Assembly: GCA_902558395.1 (NCBI GenBank)
Contig: CACEDS010000003.1
Coordinates: forward strand, 186,001-250,000
Reading direction: 5' to 3'
DNA from: an uncultured SAR86 cluster bacterium
GTDB lineage: Bacteria > Pseudomonadota > Gammaproteobacteria > Magnimaribacterales > D2472
Length of the DNA: 64,000 nt
Numbering within the stretch: position 1 is the first letter of the stretch; every line of letters begins with the position of its first letter. The position numbers and the translations under genes were made by a program. Shown here in pieces: positions 27,287-37,096 of the stretch. The notes under the pieces are model-generated. The model was not told the DNA's origin. It did no database searches and saw only the letters and a list, made by a program, of their open reading frames with translations.

Positions 27287-27296
27287 CGCCTGAAAT

Positions 27297-28583
27297 TTAG
27301 CTTAAGTATTTAATCATTACACCTGCAGCAACTGCAGAACCTATAACACCAGCTATATTTGGCCCCATTGCATGCATCAGCAGATGATTTTGTGAGTTAT
27401 ATTCTAGACCAACTTTATTAACAACCCTAGCTGCCATTGGAACTGCGGAGACTCCAGCTGCTCCAATTAATGGATTAATCTTAGTTTTACTAAATACATT
27501 TATAAGTTTTGCTACTAAAACTCCAGCTGCAGTCCCAATAGCAAATGCCACCATACCTAGAATTAAAATACCCAAGGTTTCAGGTGATAAAAATTTATCT
27601 GCTGCAAGTTTTGATCCGACAGATAAACCTAAAAATATTGTGACTATATTAATCAAAGAGTTCTGAGCAACATCACTTAATCTATCTACCACTAAAGATT
27701 CTTTCATTAGATTTCCAAGACACAGCATACCTAATAGCGGTGCCGCACTAGGCAACAATAAACCAACAAGCAAAAAAAGCATGATTGGAAACACTATTTT
27801 TTCTTTTTGGGATACATTCCTGAGTTGAATCATAGAAATGGTTCTCTCATTTTCTGTTGTTAAAGCTCTCATTATTGGTGGTTGAATTAATGGGACTAAA
27901 GCCATATATGAGTATGCAGCCACAGCAATTGGACCTAATAATTCAGGTGCAAGGATTGATGAAACATATATAGCAGTTGGACCATCAGCACCACCAATTA
28001 TGCCAGTTGCAGCAGCTTGTTTTAAGGTGAATTCTATCAGCCCATAATAATCCAATAGAAGGGCACCCATAACTGTTGCAAAAATACCAAACTGAGCAGC
28101 AGCCCCCAATATTAATGTCTTTGGGTTTGCCAATAGCGGGCCAAAATCTGTCATTGCACCAACACCCATAAAAATTAATAATGGGGCTATACCTGATCCA
28201 ATGGCAGTCTCATAAAATATATATAAGATTCCAGGACTATAGCCCAAATTTTGTGCAGCAATATTTAACAATTGAAGTTCACTAAATGAAGCATTCTTTA
28301 AAAATTCAGAAAGAGTAAATCCACTAATAGATAGATCAGAAATAACTGTGTTTATTTCACCAGGATTATTGGCATAAATAAGTTTTTCTATTGGACTCAT
28401 AGATAAACCAATTTCAGGAATATTTGTTAATAAAGCACCAAATCCAATAGGGAGTAACAGCAGTGGTTCAAATTTCTTGTTTATTGCTAGGTATATCAAA
28501 AGCAATCCAACAATAATCATTATAGATTGCCCTATAGTTATGCTAAATATTCCTAGAGTTGAAAAAAATTCAATTAAGTTCAT
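27297..28583 (-). CDS. oadB: Oxaloacetate decarboxylase beta subunit (Na+ pump)
   Basis: Membrane subunit that decarboxylates carboxybiotin and drives Na+ out of the cell. 428 residues with about nine to ten hydrophobic segments. Family motifs: [21 protein letters not shown] (Asp in the channel), [16 protein letters not shown], and the C-terminal [18 protein letters not shown] and [19 protein letters not shown]. It overlaps the oadA stop codon by one base; last gene of the oadGAB operon. Confidence 0.96.
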   Translation of the reverse strand: MNLIEFFSTLGIFSITIGQSIMIIVGLLLIYLAINKKFEPLLLLPIGFGALLTNIPEIGLSMSPIEKLIYANNPGEINTVISDLSISGFTLSEFLKNASFSELQLLNIAAQNLGYSPGILYIFYETAIGSGIAPLLIFMGVGAMTDFGPLLANPKTLILGAAAQFGIFATVMGALLLDYYGLIEFTLKQAAATGIIGGADGPTAIYVSSILAPELLGPIAVAAYSYMALVPLIQPPIMRALTTENERTISMIQLRNVSQKEKIVFPIMLFLLVGLLLPSAAPLLGMLCLGNLMKESLVVDRLSDVAQNSLINIVTIFLGLSVGSKLAADKFLSPETLGILILGMVAFAIGTAAGVLVAKLINVFSKTKINPLIGAAGVSAVPMAARVVNKVGLEYNSQNHLLMHAMGPNIAGVIGSAVAAGVMIKYLS

Positions 28584-30337
28584 TAAACTACCTCAAACAA
28601 AGGATCGCCTGATTGGACTTTGTCACCATTTTTGATGAAGATTTGTTTAATTTTTCCGCTAGTTGGTGTTTTGATTGTTGTCTCCATCTTCATTGCCTCT
28701 AAAACAATAATGGTTTCATCATCACTAACAGTATCTCCAACATTTTTTTCAATTCTAAAAATATTTCCAGCTAGTGGAGCATTTACAACCATACCAGTTT
28801 CATCTGATACAGGCTTATTAGTTGATTGAAGTTCTGAATTTGAATTACCGTTTATTATTTCTGGCTCATCAGTTTGTGAATACTTAACCAGATAACCTAT
28901 TTCATCTATTACAACTTTATAATATCCATTTTTTTCTTCACTTAACTGAGTTGGAGATTTTTCGAAATAATCTTTGTTTTCTTTATTTTCTAAGAACTTT
29001 AATCCTATTTCAGGAAAGAGGGTATAGATAAGTATATTTTCTTCAGTATCATCAACGCTAATATTATTTTCTTCTAGTGATTTTAAATACTTCTCTTTCG
29101 TGAGTTTATACTCATTTTCATCTATGAGATCTGCAGGACGGCATGTGATTGGATCTTCATCACCAAGAACTTTATCTTGTAATTTTTTATCAACATTTGC
29201 AGGAGTTTTACCATATTCACCTTTTAGAATGGCTTGAGTTTCTTTTGTTATAACCTTATATCTTTCATTGTTTAGCACATTTATTACTGCCTGCGTTCCT
29301 ACAATTTGTGATGTTGGAGTTACAAGCGGTATATATCCTAAATCAGACCGAACATTTGGAATCTCATCTATAACTTCATCAAATTTATCAAGTGCATTTT
29401 GTTCTTTAAGTTGACTTTCAAGATTTGTAAGCATTCCTCCCGGAACTTGAGAAGTGATTATCCTTGCATCAACACCTTTAAGAGATCCTTCAAAATCAGC
29501 ATATTTTTTTCTAACCTCTCTAAAGTGCTTCGCAATTGGAGCTAAGTTATCTATCTTTATATCTGTTTCATATTGCGTGTCTTTTAATATACCGACTACC
29601 GTCTCAGTTGCTGAATGCCCGTAGGTCATACTCATTGATGAAATTGACGTATCAACATTATCTAATCCTGCTTCAATACACTTAATTGCAGTTGTTGTAG
29701 ACATTCCTGTAGTTGCATGACTATGAAGATGAATAGGAATCTCAATGCTTTCTTTAAGTTTAGAAACAAGCTCATACCCAACATATGGATCTAGTAGTCC
29801 AGCCATATCTTTTATAGCAAGTGTATGACAACCAAGGTCTTGAAGCTTATTAGCTAAATCTAGCCATGTTTGCATATTATGAACTGGGCTTGTTGTATAG
29901 GACATAGTGCCCTGAGCATGACCATCTAAATCAATGGTAGCTTTTATTGCAGTTTCCATATTTCTTGTGTCATTTAAGGCATCAAAAATTCTAAAAACAT
30001 CAACCCCATTCTCTTTAGATTTTTCAATAAATTTAAACACAATTTCATCAGAGTAATGTTTGTATCCAAGAAGATTTTGACCTCTTAAAAGCATCTGCTG
30101 GGGCGTATTAGGCATTTTTGACTTTATGTTTCTAATTCTTTCCCATGGATCTTCGCCAAGATATCTTATGCATGAATCAAAGATTGCTCCTCCCCATGAT
30201 TCAACTGACCAAAACCCAATTGAGTCCATATGAGATAGAATAGATTCCATATCTTCATATCTAAGTCTTGTGGCCAACAATGATTGATGACCATCTCTAA
30301 GCACTACTTCTGTGACACCTATTTTTTTCTTATCCAT
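28583..30337 (-). CDS. oadA: Oxaloacetate decarboxylase alpha subunit, biotin-containing
   Basis: Carboxyltransferase that moves the carboxyl group of oxaloacetate to biotin, forming pyruvate. The HMGL-like barrel begins with [19 protein letters not shown] and has [10 protein letters not shown] and [13 protein letters not shown] (metal ligands). The conserved carboxylase domain follows ([19 protein letters not shown]), and the C-terminal biotinyl domain has the attachment Lys in [11 protein letters not shown]. 584 residues. Overlaps oadG by eight bases and oadB by one. It may serve anaplerotic balance and link carbon flow to sodium export. Confidence 0.96.
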   Translation of the reverse strand: MDKKKIGVTEVVLRDGHQSLLATRLRYEDMESILSHMDSIGFWSVESWGGAIFDSCIRYLGEDPWERIRNIKSKMPNTPQQMLLRGQNLLGYKHYSDEIVFKFIEKSKENGVDVFRIFDALNDTRNMETAIKATIDLDGHAQGTMSYTTSPVHNMQTWLDLANKLQDLGCHTLAIKDMAGLLDPYVGYELVSKLKESIEIPIHLHSHATTGMSTTTAIKCIEAGLDNVDTSISSMSMTYGHSATETVVGILKDTQYETDIKIDNLAPIAKHFREVRKKYADFEGSLKGVDARIITSQVPGGMLTNLESQLKEQNALDKFDEVIDEIPNVRSDLGYIPLVTPTSQIVGTQAVINVLNNERYKVITKETQAILKGEYGKTPANVDKKLQDKVLGDEDPITCRPADLIDENEYKLTKEKYLKSLEENNISVDDTEENILIYTLFPEIGLKFLENKENKDYFEKSPTQLSEEKNGYYKVVIDEIGYLVKYSQTDEPEIINGNSNSELQSTNKPVSDETGMVVNAPLAGNIFRIEKNVGDTVSDDETIIVLEAMKMETTIKTPTSGKIKQIFIKNGDKVQSGDPLFEVV

Positions 30338-30563
30338 TAAAGATTCTCTTATTAATTAAATTTATTATTTTTAAATGATCTTCAGGCACTTCATTAGGTT
30401 TTTTACCAGAGGACATATTTGTATTTACTTCTTGAGTTTTAATATCCTCTTTAAGGAGAAGGGCTGATACATTTATTAATATTATTAATATTGCCAAGAA
30501 AATAAATACAGTAATCATGCCGGTAAGCATGAGATTTATTCCTGAAGAAATTAATTCGCTCAT
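30330..30563 (-). CDS. oadG: Oxaloacetate decarboxylase gamma subunit
   Basis: 77-residue assembly subunit of the Na+-pumping decarboxylase: one membrane helix (LTGMITVFIFLAILIILINVSALL) and a short polar tail. It lacks a His-rich C-terminus of the Klebsiella type. Identity rests on the OadG/MadG-like helix and its position as first gene of oadGAB, overlapping oadA. Its upstream region is shared with the divergent gap gene and contains a HexR-like site. Confidence 0.88.
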   Translation of the reverse strand: MSELISSGINLMLTGMITVFIFLAILIILINVSALLLKEDIKTQEVNTNMSSGKKPNEVPEDHLKIINLINKRIFNG

Positions 30564-30663
30564 AAAGATTATTAAGTATTTTAAAAAACCTACTTTTATA
30601 TGTAGGGTTAATTTTGTATATTAATGAAAATATTATACAATATATCATATTAATTTAAAATAT

Positions 30664-30678
30664 TGTAAATAATTTACA
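30664..30678. promoter_or_regulatory. HexR-like operator between oadG and gap
   Basis: TGTAAATAATTTACA, a near-perfect palindrome matching the known gammaproteobacterial HexR motif (about TGTAATTAAATTACA). Its right half TTTACA (30673-30678) can serve as -35 box, with TATTTA at 30696-30701 after 17 bp, which would start transcription at the gap ATG; a bound regulator would block it. Confidence 0.72.
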
Positions 30679-30704
30679 TTTATAAAATAACCTTTTATTT
30701 AATT

Positions 30705-31742
30705 ATGAAAATTGCAATTAACGGATTTGGAAGAATAGGTAAAAATATTACTAGGCATCTAATTGAAGCAGGATATCTTTCAAACCAAGGTGGTGAATTA
30801 GAGTTAGTAGCCATTAATGATTTAGGAAAAATAGAATCAAATGCTCATTTACTAAAATATGATTCTATTCATGGATCGATTAATAATGAGATCAAAATTG
30901 AAAATAATGAAATAAAAATAGATCAATCTTCTATTAAATATTTCTCAGAAAGAAATCCAGAAGATTTACCTTGGAAAGAACTTGATATAGATATAGTTTT
31001 TGAATGCACTGGAATATTTACATCCAAAGAAGCTGCTTCAAGTCATATTAAAGCTGGAGCAAAGAAGGTGCTAATCTCAGCTCCCGCACAAAGTCCAGAT
31101 AAAACAATTGTATTTGGTGTTAATCATCATGAATTATCAGACGATGATTTAATTATCTCTAATGCTTCGTGTACTACAAACTGCTTAGCACCTCTTGCTA
31201 AGATTATTCATGAAAACTACACAATCAAAAGCGGCCTTGTTAACACAGTTCATGCAAGTACAAATGATCAGAGTTTATTAGATGTAGCCCATGTTGATTT
31301 GTATAGAGCAAGAGCAGCATCAGCATCAATCATTCCATCTAAAACAGGGGCTGCAAAAGCAATTGGCTTAGTAATTCCTGAGCTTGATGGAAAACTTAAT
31401 GGTATGGCAACAAGAGTGCCTACATTAAATGTTTCTATGTTAGATTTTACCTTTGAAACGGAAAAAGTATTCAGTCTTGATGAATTAATTGAGATAATTA
31501 GAAATGCAGCTAATAGTGAATACAAAGGAATCTTATCGGTTTGCGATTTACCTCTTGTAAGTACTGATTTCAATCATAACCCTTCATCATCTATTTTTGA
31601 TAGCAACCATCTCTATCAAATAGGAAATCAAACTAAAATTCTTGCTTGGTATGATAATGAATGGGGTTTCTCAAAGAGAATGATAGAATTATCATTATAT
31701 ATTAAAGAAATTTCTGCTATTTCTCTTAAAGAAACAGCATAA
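30705..31742 (+). CDS. gap: Glyceraldehyde-3-phosphate dehydrogenase, type I
   Basis: Oxidises glyceraldehyde 3-phosphate, here the triose product of the Entner-Doudoroff pathway. The Rossmann start MKIAINGFGRIGKNITR and VAINDLG (Asp selects NAD) are followed by the catalytic Cys in SNASCTTNCLAPLAK, the base His in NTVHASTNDQ, and RARAASASIIPSKTGAAKAIG and WYDNEWGFSKRM. 345 residues. NDLGKIESNAHLLKYDSIHG is like the variant common in alphaproteobacterial GAPDH. Preceded by a HexR-like operator and followed 42 bp later by pyk. Confidence 0.95.
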   Translation: MKIAINGFGRIGKNITRHLIEAGYLSNQGGELELVAINDLGKIESNAHLLKYDSIHGSINNEIKIENNEIKIDQSSIKYFSERNPEDLPWKELDIDIVFECTGIFTSKEAASSHIKAGAKKVLISAPAQSPDKTIVFGVNHHELSDDDLIISNASCTTNCLAPLAKIIHENYTIKSGLVNTVHASTNDQSLLDVAHVDLYRARAASASIIPSKTGAAKAIGLVIPELDGKLNGMATRVPTLNVSMLDFTFETEKVFSLDELIEIIRNAANSEYKGILSVCDLPLVSTDFNHNPSSSIFDSNHLYQIGNQTKILAWYDNEWGFSKRMIELSLYIKEISAISLKETA

Positions 31743-31746
31743 AATT

Positions 31747-31778
31747 TCTCTAAAGGTATATACTTTCTGCTTTAGAGA
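31747..31778 (+). promoter_or_regulatory. Nine-bp inverted repeat before pyk
   Basis: TCTCTAAAG (31747-31755) and CTTTAGAGA (31770-31778) enclose 14 bases containing TATACT. The right arm includes the AGAGAG Shine-Dalgarno of pyk (ATG at 31785). It could be an operator around a promoter or an RNA hairpin that hides the ribosome-binding site. No T run follows, so it is not an ordinary terminator. Confidence 0.6.
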
Positions 31779-31784
31779 GCTGTT

Positions 31785-33197
31785 ATGAAATTTACAAGAA
31801 CAAAAATTATTTGCACTATTGGTCCTGTAACTGAAAGTCTAACTGCGCTTAGAAAACTTCATAATAATGGCATGAATGTAGCAAGAATAAACATGTCTCA
31901 TGCAACTCATAAATCCGCTCAATTAATAATTGATCGCATTAATAAAATAAATAAAGAATCAAAATTAAATTCAGGAAAAATTGGTATTCTGCTTGATACT
32001 CAAGGCCCAGAGATTAGAACAGGTGATACAGAGCTTCCATTAGAGTTAAATGTTGGTGAGGAAGTAACCTTAACAGTTCGTGATGAGGTTGATGTTGAGA
32101 CATCATCAATAAAAATTAATTACAAAGACTTAATTCATAGTGTAAGTGAGGGTTCTAGAATCTCAGTTGATAATGGGCTGATTAATTTTATGGTTTTATC
32201 TAAAGATGAAGAGACACTTCGCTGTAAGGTTCTAGATGGTGGAAAGCTTGGATCAAAAAGACATGTGAATTTACCAGGTGTTAGGGTCAACCTCCCATCA
32301 TTAACATCTAAAGATCTTGATGATATTGCCTTTGGGATAAAAAACAAAGTTGATTTCATTGCATTATCTTTTGTAAGAAATACCGAAGATTTAGAAAAGC
32401 TTCAAGAAATACTTGATAAGAAAAAATCAAAAGCAAAAATTATAGCCAAGATTGAGAATCAAGAAGGCTTAGATAATATTCATGATATAAGTAGAGCTTC
32501 GTGGGGCGTTATGGTGGCTAGAGGAGACCTAGGTATAGAAACTAGTCTAGTCGATTTACCTAATATACAAAGAAGAATAATGTATGCTTGTGCTAAATGG
32601 GGAAGAAGATCGATTGTTGCCACCCATTTACTTGAATCAATGATCGAAAACCCAACTCCTACAAGGGCTGAAGTTACAGATATTGCCAACGCTATATATG
32701 AGGGTGCAGATGCAATAATGCTATCTGGTGAAACAAGTATCGGAAGATATCCATTTGAATGTGTTAGCTTTCTAAAATCTATTGCAGAAAAAACTGAAAA
32801 ATTTAGAACCTTGGGTTATGAAAGTAACTTCATGCCGAACTCAGATTGGCAGCATATTGGAGTAGCGGCAAAAAATTTAGCTGAATCAATAGGCGCTGAT
32901 GGAATCATTGCAATTACTAGAACAGGTAAGACGGCCAATTATATTTCTAATTCAAAACCTCATGGAATACCTATTTTTACATTTACAGGAAATAAGAAGA
33001 CATTGAATCAACTTTCTTTAGTAGGCTCTACTGTTCCATTCTATCTATCTAATTTATCCAATCATGATAAAACTTTAGTAAATGTTTCTAAGATTCTTAG
33101 AAATTACTATGATAATAAAGATGATTTAAAATTTATAATGGTTTCCAGCATTTTTTCAGAAGAGCATTCTGAGGCCATACAAATAATTAATCTTTAA
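31785..33197 (+). CDS. pyk: Pyruvate kinase
   Basis: Converts phosphoenolpyruvate and ADP to pyruvate and ATP. Barrel start KIICTIGPVTESL with GMNVARINMSH, the substrate/metal region TQGPEIRTGD, the catalytic IIAKIENQEGLDNI (Lys and Glu ligands), MVARGDLGIE, then ATHLLESMIENPTPTRAEVTDIANAIYEGADA and the GETSIGRYP segment. 470 residues, the common bacterial size. Second gene of the gap-pyk-pgl group. Confidence 0.97.
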   Translation: MKFTRTKIICTIGPVTESLTALRKLHNNGMNVARINMSHATHKSAQLIIDRINKINKESKLNSGKIGILLDTQGPEIRTGDTELPLELNVGEEVTLTVRDEVDVETSSIKINYKDLIHSVSEGSRISVDNGLINFMVLSKDEETLRCKVLDGGKLGSKRHVNLPGVRVNLPSLTSKDLDDIAFGIKNKVDFIALSFVRNTEDLEKLQEILDKKKSKAKIIAKIENQEGLDNIHDISRASWGVMVARGDLGIETSLVDLPNIQRRIMYACAKWGRRSIVATHLLESMIENPTPTRAEVTDIANAIYEGADAIMLSGETSIGRYPFECVSFLKSIAEKTEKFRTLGYESNFMPNSDWQHIGVAAKNLAESIGADGIIAITRTGKTANYISNSKPHGIPIFTFTGNKKTLNQLSLVGSTVPFYLSNLSNHDKTLVNVSKILRNYYDNKDDLKFIMVSSIFSEEHSEAIQIINL

Positions 33198-33288
33198 TTA
33201 AAATGTTAGATTATGTTGTTGGGTCGTTTGCAATTGATTTTGTTTTTATCGAGAAATAAGCTTATTTAAATTAATAAACAATATAGTT

Positions 33289-33909
33289 ATGGAAAATATA
33301 TCTCAAACTATCTTTAACGAATTGGAAAAAGATCTTTGTAAAAATACAAAGTCTACTTTTATTGTCAGTGGTGGTTCTAGCCCAGTTCAAATATTTAAAG
33401 ACCTATCAGGCATGCAAACTAAATGGACTGATATAAATATTTCATTGGTGGATGATAGGGTTGTAGATGTAAGTCATGACGATTCGAATGAAAAATTAGT
33501 GAATGATTTACTAATTAAAGATAAGGCAAAGGATGCTAATTTCATATCAATATGCACACAATCTAAGGATTTACTTAATCTAAAAAGACCTTTTGGTGTC
33601 ATGCTTTTGGGTATGGGGGAGGATGGACACTTCGCATCTTTATTTCCAAGATTAATTGAAACCAATCCAGAATACTTTGACTTAGAATCAGACGCAGAAA
33701 TTTTTTTTACAGAACCTTTAGGTGATCCATGTCACAAAAGAGTAAGTATGAATCTTTCAATGATTCTCGAATCAAAAAATATTTACTTACTTGTATCTAG
33801 TGAAAAAAAATTAAAAGTTTTAAACCAAGCTAAATCTGATCAGTCGTTACCACTATATTATCTTCTAAATCAAGATAAGGCTAATATAGAAATTATCAAA
33901 GATTTCTAG
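33289..33909 (+). CDS. pgl: 6-phosphogluconolactonase
   Basis: Hydrolyses 6-phosphogluconolactone formed by Zwf, the second step of the Entner-Doudoroff pathway. DevB/Pgl-type motifs: TFIVSGGSSPVQIFK, ISLVDDRVVDVSHDDSN, and the signature MLLGMGEDGHFASLFP, then ACHKRVSMNLSMIL-like and YYLLNQ at the C-terminus. 206 residues, a little shorter than usual (about 230), mainly at the N-terminus. It is separated from zwf and edd by about 10 kb but belongs to the same pathway. Confidence 0.93.
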   Translation: MENISQTIFNELEKDLCKNTKSTFIVSGGSSPVQIFKDLSGMQTKWTDINISLVDDRVVDVSHDDSNEKLVNDLLIKDKAKDANFISICTQSKDLLNLKRPFGVMLLGMGEDGHFASLFPRLIETNPEYFDLESDAEIFFTEPLGDPCHKRVSMNLSMILESKNIYLLVSSEKKLKVLNQAKSDQSLPLYYLLNQDKANIEIIKDF

Positions 33910-33999
33910 TTTCCACATAAAAAGCCTTTTTTCATTCCGTAAATTTAATACGTTTTAGCACGTTAAAACATATTTTTTTTATACTCATACTTCTAATTT

Positions 34000-34014
34000 T
34001 GTTAATTATTTACA
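34000..34014. promoter_or_regulatory. HexR-like operator upstream of the glucan-locus TBDT
   Basis: TGTTAATTATTTACA, one mismatch away from a TGTAA-N5-TTACA palindrome. A second imperfect copy, TGCATTAATTTACA, lies at 34041-34054. Both are within 130 bp of the TBDT start. Confidence 0.55.
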
Positions 34015-34075
34015 TTTTTGCATATTTTTTATAAAAAACTTGCATTAATTTACATATCGTATATTGTTATTTTCA

Positions 34076-34100
34076 ATACATTTAGAGCCACTAAATGTAT
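34076..34100. promoter_or_regulatory. Perfect 10-bp dyad in the TBDT leader region
   Basis: ATACATTTAG and CTAAATGTAT separated by AGCCA. It may be an operator for a sugar-responsive regulator or a leader-RNA hairpin 28 bases before the ATG at 34129. The rest of the 33910-34128 gap is A/T-rich and holds only this and the HexR-like sites. Confidence 0.55.
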
Positions 34101-34128
34101 ACAACATTAATATATATGGGGGAAACAT

Positions 34129-37029
34129 ATGTACACTAATAAATTAGGCTCAAGGAGAGACGTAGTTCTATCTGGACTAGCTCTTTCTTTAGCTTCTGTC
34201 CCTGCAATAGCTCAATCAACAGATGATGAGTCTGTCGAAGAGGTTGTTGTTCTGGGTTCTTATGCGCAAAGTTTAAAATCTGCGTTAGATAGAAAAAGAA
34301 ATGCTGACGGTGTCGTTGACGCTATTACAGCAGAAGATATTGGTAAATATCCTGATACTAACTTAGCTGAATCTTTAGCTAGAATATCTGGTGTATCTAT
34401 CGATAGATTCAATGGAGAGGGTTCTCGAGTCACGGTTCGTGGTTTAGGGCCAGAATATAACCTTGTTACTTTAAATGGAAGAAGTATGCCAACAGTTGGC
34501 GGTAGATCTTTTGATTTTGCTGATATTTCTCCTTTTGGAATTGCTGCTGTTGAAGTTTATAAAACAGGTAATGCTGCAATCCCAACAGGTGGTATTGGTT
34601 CTACTGTTAATATGGTAACTACAAGACCGCTTGACGCTCCTGGTTTTGTTGGTGTTCTGGATGCTTCACTTGTAGATGCTTATAGCGTCATGGGTGATGA
34701 AACTACACCTCAAATTATGGGTATTTATAGTAATACTTTTGCTGATGATACTATCGGTGTATCTATATCTGCTTCTTCTCAAGAAAGACATAATAGAGAA
34801 GAGAAAGCTAGGGTTAACACTTGGTTGCCAAACTTCAATACTGGTGGAATTGATCCAGCAGTTTGGACAAATAATAGCACTAAGTCTACAACTTGGTATC
34901 CACAGGATGCTGACTATCAGTGGTTAGATAACCAAACAGAGAGAACTAATGCTCAGGTTACAATCCAATGGCAAGCTAGCGATGATGTTAGAGCAACAGT
35001 TGACTATACTCATTCAAAGAGAGATTTTTTCTCTGACAGAAGATCTATTGGAATATGGTTTGTTGGTGGCGGAAATGTCGTAAATGCTGTTACCAATGAA
35101 AATGGTACTTTTACAACTGTTACAGAATCTGGTGGCGACTATGCAAGTAACATGTCTAAAGGCGGCCTTATTAATACTAATGATTCTTTAGGATTTAACT
35201 TAGAGTGGAATGCTTCAGATAACTTAACTGTCACTTTTGATGCACATGATTCAACTGCCGAAGGAAAAGGTGCGCCAGGAGTAGGAAGTGATACATTCTT
35301 GATTACTGGTAACACCTGTTTTGGTGGTACAGCATGTATTGGTACAAAAACTGCTACATATCCTAGCTCAGGAGTTCATGTTTTCAACTTTAACGTAGCT
35401 GGCAAAGATGAATTTGAAGCTAGTGATATTGGTACTTTATTTGGGGCATCAAGCGACTATTATTCTGAAAACGAAATGAGTCAAATGCACTTATCAGCTT
35501 TGTGGGAAAACTCAGATGATGATAGTGCTTTAAAATCTATTAAATTTGGATATGCAAGCGCTGAACAAGATTGGTTAAACCAAAATATGTATTCAGGTCA
35601 GCTTCCAGCTGGTTGGTGGTTGTCTTCTGCTGATTATGCTGAAGATGCAATGTGGACTAGAGAAAATGTTGGGAGTATTTTAAGTGATGCTTCTAATAGT
35701 GGACAAGGACCAACATATTACTTCGGCACTACATGGAATCAATTAATTGGTTTTTATGAAGGTTTTTATAACACAGGTGATTGGATTGATTGCTGTAATG
35801 CAAGTTCATGGGGATCAGATTATAGAAATGCTGATGGTTCAGGAAATATAAACGCAGGACCTATTGACTCTGATGCAAGAGTAAAAGAGGAAACAAATTC
35901 TTATTATGTTCAGTTTAATTTTGAAACTGAATTTAATGGAATGCCTGTTGATATTGTTACTGGACTTAGATACGAATCTACTGATGTAACAGCTTCTGGT
36001 TTAGAAACTCCAGTGACAAATATTGCTTGGGTTGGAGGAAATGAATTTAGTTATGTAGAAGGTGAAAAAGGTTTCACTGAGGGAGCTGGTTCAAATAAAT
36101 TCTTCTTACCAAGCTTTGATTCTAAAATTGGTATTTCTGACAATGAAGTCGTTAGATTTTCATACAGCAGAAGCATCTCTAGACCTGGTATTGGAAACCT
36201 AAGATCTACTACAGATTTTGTTGGTAATCCTCAGGTTAACCAAAGAAATGCAGTAGTTGGTAATCCAAGTTTAATGCCATATGTAGCTGATAATTTAGAT
36301 TTAACATATGAAAATTATTATGCTGATGGAAGTTACTTTGCTATTGGGTATTGGAGAAAAATTGTTGACAATTTCCTTCAAACAAGAATTACACAAGAAA
36401 GTGTAAATGGTATTCGTGATATATATGTTGGACAAGCTGCTGAAGCTTGTAGGGCTGCAGGTGAAAATACTGATTTAAAAGTATACAACTGTCTTTCAGG
36501 CGGAGTTAGTGGTGTAGACCTTCTTCCTGATGGAGATGATCCTTTAGCTATCTTTAATATATCAAGAACTGTTAATGAAGAATCTGGATTACTATACGGT
36601 TTTGAATTTGCTGGACAGCATCTCTTTGGAGATGGTTTTGGTGTTACTGCAAACTACACAACTGTTAACGGTGATTTAGAGGCTGACAGAGAAGCTTTAG
36701 ACTATCAGTTTGCATTAACTGGTATGAATGACTCTGCAAACCTTTCAGGTTTTTATGAAACTGATAAATATTCAGTCAGACTTTCATGGAATTGGAGAGA
36801 CGAATTCTTAGGTGGATTCGATCAGCATTCTTCACCTGTTTATACTGAAGAGTATGAGCAGTGGGATCTTAATGCTTCATATAATGTCAATGACAACTTT
36901 GAAGTATATGCCCAAGGCCTAAACCTAACTGGTGAAACAATTAGAACTTATATTAGATATAAAGAACAATTATCATCACTTGGACAGTATGGAACTACAT
37001 ACATAGTAGGGGCTAGGTATAAATTTTAA
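34129..37029 (+). CDS. TonB-dependent receptor of the carbohydrate-associated type
   Basis: 966-residue outer-membrane transporter, probably for beta-1,3-glucan oligosaccharides. Plug motifs: DGVVDAITAEDIGKYPDTN, LAESLARISGVSIDRFNGEG, RVTVRGLGPEYNLVTLNGR, AAVEVYKTGNAAIPTGGIGS; this is the Xanthomonas/Caulobacter-type TBDT subfamily (TIGR01782-like). The barrel ends in Phe (YIVGARYKF). The signal region has SRRDVVLSGLALSLASVPAIA, with a twin arginine before the hydrophobic core, unusual for a TBDT. GGGGG Shine-Dalgarno. Followed by sapC and a cupin, the known partners of this subfamily, and by the glucan/Entner-Doudoroff genes. Preceded by HexR-like sites. Confidence 0.93.
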   Translation: MYTNKLGSRRDVVLSGLALSLASVPAIAQSTDDESVEEVVVLGSYAQSLKSALDRKRNADGVVDAITAEDIGKYPDTNLAESLARISGVSIDRFNGEGSRVTVRGLGPEYNLVTLNGRSMPTVGGRSFDFADISPFGIAAVEVYKTGNAAIPTGGIGSTVNMVTTRPLDAPGFVGVLDASLVDAYSVMGDETTPQIMGIYSNTFADDTIGVSISASSQERHNREEKARVNTWLPNFNTGGIDPAVWTNNSTKSTTWYPQDADYQWLDNQTERTNAQVTIQWQASDDVRATVDYTHSKRDFFSDRRSIGIWFVGGGNVVNAVTNENGTFTTVTESGGDYASNMSKGGLINTNDSLGFNLEWNASDNLTVTFDAHDSTAEGKGAPGVGSDTFLITGNTCFGGTACIGTKTATYPSSGVHVFNFNVAGKDEFEASDIGTLFGASSDYYSENEMSQMHLSALWENSDDDSALKSIKFGYASAEQDWLNQNMYSGQLPAGWWLSSADYAEDAMWTRENVGSILSDASNSGQGPTYYFGTTWNQLIGFYEGFYNTGDWIDCCNASSWGSDYRNADGSGNINAGPIDSDARVKEETNSYYVQFNFETEFNGMPVDIVTGLRYESTDVTASGLETPVTNIAWVGGNEFSYVEGEKGFTEGAGSNKFFLPSFDSKIGISDNEVVRFSYSRSISRPGIGNLRSTTDFVGNPQVNQRNAVVGNPSLMPYVADNLDLTYENYYADGSYFAIGYWRKIVDNFLQTRITQESVNGIRDIYVGQAAEACRAAGENTDLKVYNCLSGGVSGVDLLPDGDDPLAIFNISRTVNEESGLLYGFEFAGQHLFGDGFGVTANYTTVNGDLEADREALDYQFALTGMNDSANLSGFYETDKYSVRLSWNWRDEFLGGFDQHSSPVYTEEYEQWDLNASYNVNDNFEVYAQGLNLTGETIRTYIRYKEQLSSLGQYGTTYIVGARYKF

Positions 37030-37059
37030 TTAGAGTCTCCCCACTTTAATTAAATTTTT

Positions 37060-37095
37060 AAGGCTGCTTTTAGTAATTAAAAGCAGCCTTTTTTT
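37060..37095 (+). terminator. Strong intrinsic terminator after the glucan TBDT
   Basis: Thirteen-bp perfect stem AAGGCTGCTTTTA / TAAAAGCAGCCTT with a five-base loop and seven T. Confidence 0.93.
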
Positions 37096-37096
37096 G

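Noticed and set aside
33910..34128. Small gene or RNA upstream of the glucan TBDT
   Set aside because: Only A/T-rich regulatory-looking sequence; no ORF with a ribosome site and no terminator-bounded unit.
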